From: JAAYEL01 sp964345835
GTDB lineage: Bacteria > Bacillota > Clostridia > Tissierellales > Peptoniphilaceae
Reading direction: 5' to 3'
Assembly: GCA_964345835.1 (NCBI GenBank)
Contig: CAYFSL010000002.1
Span: 25,006-89,005, forward strand
DNA: 64,000 bases
The notes under the pieces: generated by a model
Database searches by the model: none
What the model was told of the DNA's origin: nothing
Seen by the model: only the letters and a program-made list of their open reading frames with translations
Translations under genes and position numbers: made by a program
In this document: piece after piece, positions 57,676-64,000 of the stretch
Layout: each line of letters begins with the position of its first letter
Numbering within the stretch: position 1 is the first letter of the stretch

Positions 57676-59337
57676 CTAGAATAAACCTTCTATCCTTCCA
57701 TCCTTAAAGACCCTTATCTTTTCAGCCGCTGGCACTTTTGGTAGCCCAGGCATGGTCATTATATCCCCAGTTAGACATACAATAAAACCGGCCCCAGCAT
57801 TTATCCTTATCTCGCTTATATCTATATCAAAGTCTTCAGGAGCATTGATCCTTTTAGGGTCGTCCGTAAATGAATATTGAGTCTTAGCCATACAAATAGG
57901 AAAATGGTTATAGCCAAGCCTATCAATTTCCTTCAATTTATTTAAGGCTTTCTTTGAATAGTTGACCGATTTAGCCCTATATATTTCCTTGCAGACCTTA
58001 TCTATTTTAGTCCTTATATCATCTCCATCTTCGTAAACAAGCTTAAGGTCACTATCCTTGGAGCAGGCCTCTACCAACTTTTCCGCTAACTCTACACAAC
58101 CCTGTCCCCCTTGAGCAAATCCCCTTGAGATTTCCACTTCAAGGCCTTCACCAATAACCAGGTCTTTTACCAGGTCCAATTCCTTATCTGTATCAGACGG
58201 AAAATGGTTAATTGCAACCACTATAGGCTTTCCAAACTTCTTAAGGTTATCTATATGCCTTTTAACATTTGCAAACCCCTCTTTGACCGCCTCAAGATTC
58301 TCTTTATCAAGGTCCTCTTTTAAAACCCCACCATTGTACTTCATAGCCCTTACTGTAACAACTAATACAACCGCATCAGGATCTAAGCCTGAAAGTCTAC
58401 ACTTAATATCAAAGAACTTTTCAGCCCCCAAGTCAGCTCCAAAACCCGCTTCAGTAACAGTATAGTCTGAAATTTTTAAAGCTAAATCCGTCGCATTTAT
58501 AGAATTACACCCGTGGGCAATGTTTGCAAAAGGCCCGCCATGGACAACTGCAAGGGTATTTTCTGTCGTCTGAACTAGGTTGGGCTTGATGGCATCCTTT
58601 AAAAGTAAACTGGCAGCCTCTTGGGCTTTGATATCCCTAACAAAGATAGGTTTTTTATCATAGCTATAAGCTAAAAGGATGTTTCCAATCCTCTCTTTTA
58701 GGTCGTCTAGGTCCTTGCTTAGGCAAAGGATAGCCATAATTTCTGATGCAACGGTTATATTAAAACCATCGCTTCTGACAACCCCATCGGTGTTTTTACC
58801 CAGGCCGATAACTATATTCCTCAAGGCTCTATCATTTAAGTCCAAGGCCCTCTTCCAAAGGATAGTCTTCGGGTTGATATTTAATTCATTGCCCTGTTGC
58901 AAATGGTTGTCAAGCATTGCCGCTATCAGATTGTTTGCATAGGTAATAGCATGAAAATCCCCAGTAAAATGCAGGTTTATATCTTCCATAGGAAGAATTT
59001 GTGAGTAGCCTCCCCCACAAGCTCCCCCCTTCAAACCAAAGCTAGGTCCTAGAGATGGTTCCCTTAAGGCTGAAACCGCTCTATATCCTAATTTATTAAG
59101 CCCCTGAGATAGGCCTATATTGACCGTTGTCTTCCCTTCTCCAGCTGGGGTAGGGGACATGGCTGTAACAAGGATTAGCTTTCCCTTTCTTTCCAGTTTC
59201 TCAAAGCTTTCTAAACTCACCTTGGCCTTATACTTACCATAAAGTTCAAGGTCATCTTCTGTCAATCCATAGTCTTTTGCAAGCTCAACTATCTTCTCCA
59301 ATTCCGTAGACTGTGCGATTTCAATATCCTTTAGCAT
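57676..59337 (-). CDS. fhs: Formate-tetrahydrofolate ligase
   Basis: ATP-dependent synthesis of 10-formyl-THF, feeding purines, fMet and one-carbon flow in anaerobes. The start at 59337 has GGGAGGG 5 bases upstream; the frame is open further 5' but in leader sequence. This gives 553 residues, typical. The P-loop is TPAGEGKTTVNIGL and the family segments GLKGGACGGGYSQILPMEDINLHFTGDFHAI and AEAGFGADLGAEKFFDIKCR are intact. No Wood-Ljungdahl genes are nearby, so this alone does not indicate acetogenesis. No clear terminator is seen in 57600-57675. Confidence 0.97.
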   Translation of the reverse strand: MLKDIEIAQSTELEKIVELAKDYGLTEDDLELYGKYKAKVSLESFEKLERKGKLILVTAMSPTPAGEGKTTVNIGLSQGLNKLGYRAVSALREPSLGPSFGLKGGACGGGYSQILPMEDINLHFTGDFHAITYANNLIAAMLDNHLQQGNELNINPKTILWKRALDLNDRALRNIVIGLGKNTDGVVRSDGFNITVASEIMAILCLSKDLDDLKERIGNILLAYSYDKKPIFVRDIKAQEAASLLLKDAIKPNLVQTTENTLAVVHGGPFANIAHGCNSINATDLALKISDYTVTEAGFGADLGAEKFFDIKCRLSGLDPDAVVLVVTVRAMKYNGGVLKEDLDKENLEAVKEGFANVKRHIDNLKKFGKPIVVAINHFPSDTDKELDLVKDLVIGEGLEVEISRGFAQGGQGCVELAEKLVEACSKDSDLKLVYEDGDDIRTKIDKVCKEIYRAKSVNYSKKALNKLKEIDRLGYNHFPICMAKTQYSFTDDPKRINAPEDFDIDISEIRINAGAGFIVCLTGDIMTMPGLPKVPAAEKIRVFKDGRIEGLF

Positions 59338-59380
59338 TTCGCCCTCCCATTTAGCATTAAATATTATTCCTATAATAATA

Positions 59381-59411
59381 AAGAACCTAGCTTTTAACCA
59401 GCTAGATTCTT
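59381..59411 (-). other. Hairpin in the fhs leader
   Basis: AAGAACCTAGCT-7-AGCTAGATTCTT (one mismatch), 43-74 bases before the fhs start. On the minus strand it is followed by TTATTATTATAG. It may be a weak terminator/attenuator or mRNA stabiliser. Confidence 0.4.
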
Positions 59412-59509
59412 TTACCAGCTGCTTTGAAAAGTTTTTAACCACCAAAGTCAACCCATTAATGAAGGGATAAATTCTAAAAGCACTTGAATTTACCCCCTCA
59501 GTTATTCAA

Positions 59510-59884
59510 TTATATAATATTCCTATCTTTGGCTATTTTCTTAACCGCTTCAAAGGTTTGCCTTGATATTCTATGTTCTATCTCGCAAGAGTCCTTATAG
59601 GCGGTGTCTTCATCGACCCCCAGGTGCATAAGAACCCTGGCAACAACCTTGTGTCTCTCATAGATTTCGCTAGCAATAGCCCTTCCCTCTTCGGTAAGAA
59701 CTATATCATTTGTATCCAGCACTTCAATAAACCCCTTTTCCTGGAGGTTTTTTACTGCATAACTAACACTAGCCTTGGTAAAGTCTAACTTTCTGGCTAT
59801 GTCTACAGCCTTGACCCTAGATTTTTTCTCACTGATCATCAGGATGGCTTCTAGGTAATTTTCTTCTGATTCTGTTACGCCCAT
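59510..59884 (-). CDS. DtxR/MntR-family metal-dependent transcription repressor
   Basis: 124 residues. The N-terminal winged helix is VKAVDIARKLDFTKASVSYAVKNLQEKGFIEVL. The dimerisation domain carries metal ligands: the His in IYERHKVVARVL and CEIEHRIS near residues 98-105. It is the short form without the C-terminal SH3 domain, like MntR. Iron or manganese as corepressor cannot be told from this. AAGGGA precedes the ATG. It is monocistronic between ileS and fhs; no metal transporter is adjacent. Confidence 0.9.
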   Translation of the reverse strand: MGVTESEENYLEAILMISEKKSRVKAVDIARKLDFTKASVSYAVKNLQEKGFIEVLDTNDIVLTEEGRAIASEIYERHKVVARVLMHLGVDEDTAYKDSCEIEHRISRQTFEAVKKIAKDRNII

Positions 59885-59999
59885 ATCATTTCCCTTCTAT
59901 AAGTATCATAAGTCTTGTAATATATTCCTTATTACAAGGACTTCCCATCGCTTCTAATAATCTGATTATATCATAAAGTAGGCTGGATTTTCCCAAATA

Positions 60000-62900
60000 T
60001 TAAGCAAGCTTAACTTCTATGACAACTTCCTTGTCATTAAGGTTAATAACTTCCCCTTCTAGGTCACTTCTTTCTAAAACTTTTGCAAGGGTTTCAGCCA
60101 TAATTTCATCTTTGTACTTTTCTAAAGCAAGGGCAAGCTCATCGTCTGATGCATATTTTATCTTGATTTCATCAGTTACTTCAAAATCGCTTGACTTCCT
60201 TAGTTGTTGAACCTTAGAAATAAATTCCCTCATGTATCCTTCTTGGATTAAGTCTTCATTTAGCTCAGTATCAATGATGACAAAGACATTGTCTTGCATA
60301 TTTATATCGAAGCCTTCCTTGCCACTTATCTTAATTTCAACGTATTCCTTAAGGATTTCTACTTTCTCCCCATCAAGCTCTAAATCTACTGGTCCCTTAT
60401 TAAGATCTTCGACAAAGCTCTTAGCGTCTACGTCCATTAAATATCTTTGGAAGGACTTGATATGTTTACCTAAGATTCTACCAGCCACTTTAAAGTCTGG
60501 CTTTAATTGGTAATTCATATAGGTTGATAGGTCGTCAGAAAATACTACTTCCTTGACATTTAACTCTTCCATAATTAGGCCTGTAAGGTTCCCAATCTTT
60601 TCTTCAAGCTTCTTGTCTAATAGGATTTCCTTAAGAGGTTGCCTTACCTTTATCTTGGCATCTTCCCTTCCAGCCCTACCCAGGGTTACAACTTGTCTGA
60701 TTAGGTCCATCTTTTCTTCTAAAGCTAAATCAATCAATCCCTCGTCAAGCTCTGGAAGAAGAGCCAAGTGAACTGATTCTTCGCCAGTTAACTTATCATA
60801 GATTTCCTCAGTAATGAAAGGAATCATTGGGGCAAGCATCTTTGTTACTCCAACTAGAACTTCATAGGTTGTGTTGTATACAGCTTTCTTATCGTCTGTA
60901 ATTTCTTGTGACCAGAACCTCCTCCTATTTCTCCTGATATACCAGTTGGAGAAATCTTCTATTAAAAAGTCTGATATGGCTCTAGCTGCCCTGGTGTATT
61001 GGAAGACATCCATTTCCCTGTCATATAACTTAATTAGAGAGTTGTATTTTGACAGTAGCCACCTATCGATTAAAGGTCTTTTTTCATAGTCTACGAAAAA
61101 TTGAGTAGGATCTATATCGTCAGTCCTTGCATATAGGGCAAAGAATGAATAAATGTTCTTGTAGGTCCTAAATAGCTTTGTTTCTACTTCTTTTAAGCCC
61201 GCTTCGTCAAATCTTGTTGGTAACCATGGAGGAGATACAAAAATTGAATAGAATCTCACAACATCTGCCCCATATTTGTCAAATACTTCAAATGGGTCAA
61301 CAGTGTTGCCCTTTGACTTAGACATCTTGTGCCCATCCTTATCTAATACCAGGTCATTAACCAAGACATTTTTGTAGGGCGATACCCCCTTATAAAGGGT
61401 TGATATAGCCATTAGGGTGTAGAACCATCCCCTGGTCTGGTCTATCCCTTCACAAATGAAATCGGCTGGGAATAATTCCTCCTCAAAATGGTCTGCATTT
61501 TCAAATGGATAATGGTGTTGGGCAAATGGCATGGCACCTGAGTCAAACCACACGTCCATAACATCCTTTTCTCTTGTCATCCTGCCACCACAATCTTCAC
61601 AGGTTAGGTGGACCTCGTCTACATATGGCCTATGCAAGTCTATGCTTTCATCTATATCTTCAATAGCCCTTTCAACTAATTCCTTCCTTGATCCAACTGA
61701 AGTCGTATGGCCACAGTCGTCACATTTCCAGATAGGAAGAGGAGTCCCCCAGTATCTTGACCTAGAAATGGCCCAGTCGTTTAGGTTTTCTAGCCAATTT
61801 CCAAATCTCTTTTCTCCGACATAATCTGGGTACCAATTAACGCTATTATTGTTCTTAATTAGTAGGTCTTTTTTCTTGGTAACTTCTATATACCATGATG
61901 GCTTTGAATAGTAGATAAGTGGGGTTCCACACCTCCAACAGTGAGGGTAGTTATGTTCCATCTTTTGTTTGGAAAATAGGAGACCTTCATCCCTCAAATA
62001 CTTAAGAACTTCTGGGTCAGCATCCATAACCCTCATCCCCTTCCAAGGGGTATCGATATATTTACCTTCCTCATCAACAGGGTTTATTAGTGGTAGGTCG
62101 TACCTTCTTCCAGTCTGATAGTCGTCCTCACCAAAGGCTGGTGCTGTATGGACAATCCCCGTACCATCATCAACTGTTACATAGTCAGCACAAGTTACAA
62201 AGAAGGCTTTTTTACTAGGCTTAATAAATGGAAGGAGCTGGTCATACTCTACATACTCTAAATCCTTACCCTTCATCTCATCTAAAACCTTGTACTCTCC
62301 CTCTCCAAATATCTTGTCCGCTAGAGCCTTAGCACAATAATAAATCTCGTCCTTAAACTCTACTCTTACATAGTCAACATCAGGGTTGACAGTAAGGGCA
62401 ACGTTTGACGCTAGGGTCCATGGGGTTGTAGTCCAGGCTAGGAAATATTCGTCCTTATCCTTAAGCTTAAAGCCAACTGTGGCTGTCGTTGTCTTGATAT
62501 TCTTATAGCCTTGGGCAACCTCGTGGGAAGCAAGTCCAGTCCCACATCTTGGACAGTAAGGAAGGATTTTTGCCCCTTCATAAACCAAGCCATCTTTATA
62601 AAAGTGGTCTAGAAGGTGCCATACAGTTTCAATATAGTCGTTATCTAAGGTGATATAAGGGTCGTCCATGTCAGCTAGAAAGGCCATCCTGTCACTCATA
62701 TCTTTCCACATGCCACTATAGGTAAATACTGACTCCTTACATACCTTGTTGAATTTCTCAACCCCGTAGTCTTCAATCTCTTTTTTACTCTTTAATCCAA
62801 GTTTTTTTTCAGCCTCAATTTCAACTGGAAGCCCATGGGTATCCCATCCAGCCTTTCTTGCCACATGAAAGCCCCTCATGGTCTTATACCTGACAGTCAT

Positions 62901-63098
62901 ATCTTTTAAGGTTCTCGATACGACGTGGTGAATTCCTGGCTTACCATTTGCTGTTGGCGGTCCATCATAAAACTTATAACTAGGACCATCCTTCCTGTCT
63001 TCTACAGACCTTTTTAGCAAGTCCATTTTTTTCCAATACTTGCTCGTACTGGTCTCACGCTCTTTGACAGATCCTTTTGATAAATCTTCAAACTTCAT
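60000..63098 (-). CDS. ileS: Isoleucyl-tRNA synthetase, type 2 (GxHH motif)
   Basis: It charges tRNA-Ile with editing of valine. 1032 residues, longer than type 1 (about 920-940). The usual HxGH signature is replaced by G55-I-H57-H58 within PPTANGKPGIHHV. The KMSKS loop (KMSKSKGNTVDPF) is intact at 591-595. The CP1 editing domain includes AWTTTPWTLASN and DDGTGIVHTAPAFGEDD. Zinc-type pairs CRCG-like (CPRCG, CWRCG) and CDDC/CEDC occur in the middle. These features mark the type 2 enzyme, which tolerates mupirocin; the GxHH variant is known for extreme tolerance. It is controlled by the T-box leader upstream. Confidence 0.96.
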   Translation of the reverse strand: MKFEDLSKGSVKERETSTSKYWKKMDLLKRSVEDRKDGPSYKFYDGPPTANGKPGIHHVVSRTLKDMTVRYKTMRGFHVARKAGWDTHGLPVEIEAEKKLGLKSKKEIEDYGVEKFNKVCKESVFTYSGMWKDMSDRMAFLADMDDPYITLDNDYIETVWHLLDHFYKDGLVYEGAKILPYCPRCGTGLASHEVAQGYKNIKTTTATVGFKLKDKDEYFLAWTTTPWTLASNVALTVNPDVDYVRVEFKDEIYYCAKALADKIFGEGEYKVLDEMKGKDLEYVEYDQLLPFIKPSKKAFFVTCADYVTVDDGTGIVHTAPAFGEDDYQTGRRYDLPLINPVDEEGKYIDTPWKGMRVMDADPEVLKYLRDEGLLFSKQKMEHNYPHCWRCGTPLIYYSKPSWYIEVTKKKDLLIKNNNSVNWYPDYVGEKRFGNWLENLNDWAISRSRYWGTPLPIWKCDDCGHTTSVGSRKELVERAIEDIDESIDLHRPYVDEVHLTCEDCGGRMTREKDVMDVWFDSGAMPFAQHHYPFENADHFEEELFPADFICEGIDQTRGWFYTLMAISTLYKGVSPYKNVLVNDLVLDKDGHKMSKSKGNTVDPFEVFDKYGADVVRFYSIFVSPPWLPTRFDEAGLKEVETKLFRTYKNIYSFFALYARTDDIDPTQFFVDYEKRPLIDRWLLSKYNSLIKLYDREMDVFQYTRAARAISDFLIEDFSNWYIRRNRRRFWSQEITDDKKAVYNTTYEVLVGVTKMLAPMIPFITEEIYDKLTGEESVHLALLPELDEGLIDLALEEKMDLIRQVVTLGRAGREDAKIKVRQPLKEILLDKKLEEKIGNLTGLIMEELNVKEVVFSDDLSTYMNYQLKPDFKVAGRILGKHIKSFQRYLMDVDAKSFVEDLNKGPVDLELDGEKVEILKEYVEIKISGKEGFDINMQDNVFVIIDTELNEDLIQEGYMREFISKVQQLRKSSDFEVTDEIKIKYASDDELALALEKYKDEIMAETLAKVLERSDLEGEVINLNDKEVVIEVKLA

Positions 63099-63135
63099 CT
63101 AATCCCTCCAAAATCCAAATTTTTGTAAAAAAATA

Positions 63136-63366
63136 GTCCCTTGCAAAGCAAGGGACGAATAATTCCGTGGTTCCACCCAAATTGCTATATAAATATAAAA
63201 ATAAATACATAGCCACTCATGGCATAACGCCGCCTAGCGGGCCTTCCTAATCTAATTCAGAAAGCCTTCTCATAAGTGATTTTCACCTTTATTCCGCCAG
63301 CCCTTCCCAGCTAATGGACCTCTCTTTAGACCTCATAAAAGCTACTCTCTTAGTCTTAGAATTATA
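63136..63366 (-). promoter_or_regulatory. T-box riboswitch controlling ileS
   Basis: The minus-strand leader contains the antiterminator T-box core GGGTGGAACCACGGAA (63163-63178). A terminator hairpin follows: GTCCCTTGC-AAA-GCAAGGGAC (63136-63156) with TATTTTTTTA after it. A likely specifier ATC (Ile) sits at 63278-63280 in the AAAATCACTTA loop of stem I. Uncharged tRNA-Ile would favour antitermination and raise ileS expression. Confidence 0.92.
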
Positions 63367-63372
63367 AAATAT

Positions 63373-63401
63373 AATATACTTGTTATTCAGGAAAATGTCA
63401 A
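63373..63401 (-). promoter_or_regulatory. Promoter of the ileS T-box transcript
   Basis: TTGACA at 63396-63401, a 17-base spacer, and TATATT at 63373-63378, just before the T-box leader. Confidence 0.85.
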
Positions 63402-63437
63402 GCTTATGACAAAAAAGGGGTTATAGTTATGTAATTT

Positions 63438-63462
63438 AAAAGAGAGTGATTGCTCACTCCCT
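63438..63462 (-). terminator. Terminator of the recombinase gene
   Basis: GAGTGA-TTGC-TCACTC, followed on the minus strand by TCTTTTAAA, directly after the recombinase stop. Confidence 0.65.
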
Positions 63463-63465
63463 TTG

Positions 63466-64000
63466 CTACTTCCATATTATGTTCAACACTTCATTTCCTT
63501 CACAGAATACTGAGTCTATATATTTTTCCATCAATTCTCTGGTAAGTTTAGTGTTGTCTATTACTTCTTTTTCTTCTTTTGCTTTTTGTATTTTTTCTTT
63601 TATTGCTTCAAACACTTGCTCTTCAAGGCTTCCTGCTCTTGAGTTCTTGTGTTTTACATTATTACACTTACATATCCTACAAGTAAAATATGTGTGTACT
63701 CTAAGACTTCCATCAGGTCTTTTGTGTTTAGATTGAATACACCCTAAAATGTGATTACAAGTTGGACATTTTGCAAAACCTTGCAGTGGAGATTTTTTCC
63801 TCCATTCATAATCGGTGTTTTTACCTTTCATAAATAGATTCTTCTCCTTAATCTTTTGAACTTTTTCGAAGTCTTCTTTAGATATAATAGCTTCATGATT
63901 ATTCTTAACTCTTCCCCATTCCTCTTTTGGTTTGAACTTAAAGGAAGATGGATTGCATCGAATCTGTGCGTGGTGATCGCAGTTGTATATTGACAATGGT
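63466..64000 (-). CDS. Large serine recombinase, C-terminal part
   Basis: The 5' end lies outside the window; about 177 residues are visible. Typical of the C-terminal half of large serine recombinases: EEWGRVKNNHEAIISKEDFEKVQ (end of the recombinase domain). A zinc-ribbon region follows, CPTCNHILGC ... CRICKC, and then a charged coiled coil (EQVFEAIKEKIQKAKEEKEVID) ending in a short beta motif. The catalytic serine domain would be upstream. Such proteins integrate phages, integrative elements or transposons. Whether a complete element or a remnant lies beyond the window cannot be seen; ileS downstream is normal chromosome. Confidence 0.85.
   Translation of the reverse strand, partial: PLSIYNCDHHAQIRCNPSSFKFKPKEEWGRVKNNHEAIISKEDFEKVQKIKEKNLFMKGKNTDYEWRKKSPLQGFAKCPTCNHILGCIQSKHKRPDGSLRVHTYFTCRICKCNNVKHKNSRAGSLEEQVFEAIKEKIQKAKEEKEVIDNTKLTRELMEKYIDSVFCEGNEVLNIIWK

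Noticed and set aside
1..64000. CRISPR arrays, tRNA or rRNA genes, insertion sequences, toxin-antitoxin pairs
   Set aside because: I scanned the intergenic regions on both strands and saw no spaced direct repeats, no tRNA cloverleaf or CCA end, no rRNA, and no transposase other than the serine recombinase at the right edge.

Overview
The window is a low-GC Gram-positive chromosome segment. It most likely comes from an anaerobic coccus of the Peptoniphilaceae/Tissierellia type. The evidence is an oxygen-independent ribonucleotide reductase with its activase (nrdD/nrdG), formate-tetrahydrofolate ligase, strong AGGAGG-type ribosome binding sites, heavy use of AGG and ATA codons, sortase B, and Firmicutes-type gene order without the sporulation genes usually mixed into it. 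The genus is an inference. A run of 100 N at 4572-4671 shows that two contigs were joined there.

Layout. 1-5256: the end of a chromate transporter, the nrdDG operon with a promoter and two NrdR-like boxes, and a lipoprotein plus amidase locus interrupted by the gap. 5257-14905: pepF and an orphan response regulator with an unusual receiver; a srtB-ogg-groES-groEL run; dut with a metallophosphoesterase-like protein that has lost its metal ligands; RNase P RNA; a Nif3-family gene and trmK. 15015-28025: the conserved block rpoD-dnaG-ppsR-glyS-glyQ-recO-era-ybeY-phoH, then a small unknown gene, floA and nfeD. 28256-38759: a plus-strand lipoprotein, rpsU, HIT, mtaB, rsmE, prmA, a membrane-anchored unknown, and dnaJ/dnaK/grpE/hrcA with two CIRCE operators. 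39131-50482: hemW, an OatA-like acetyltransferase, lepA, two signal peptidases I, rpsT (plus strand), and an envelope cluster around holA. 50618-57542: a complete F-type ATP synthase operon whose c subunit carries the sodium-binding signature. 57676-64000: fhs, a DtxR/MntR-family repressor, ileS behind a T-box leader, and the C-terminal part of a large serine recombinase running off the window.

Almost every gene is on the minus strand, so the segment probably lies on one replication arm with minus as the leading strand. The genes cover replication and translation, protein quality control, DNA and nucleotide maintenance, wall modification and energy conservation.

I found no clear undescribed multi-gene system. 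The observations most worth following are the GxHH active-site motif of IleS (a type-2, mupirocin-tolerant signature), the predicted Na+ ATP synthase, the metal-ligand-free metallophosphoesterase-like protein, the atypical response regulator, the E. coli-sized insertion in the housekeeping sigma factor, the paired NrdR boxes, and a hairpin that would hide the nfeD ribosome binding site.
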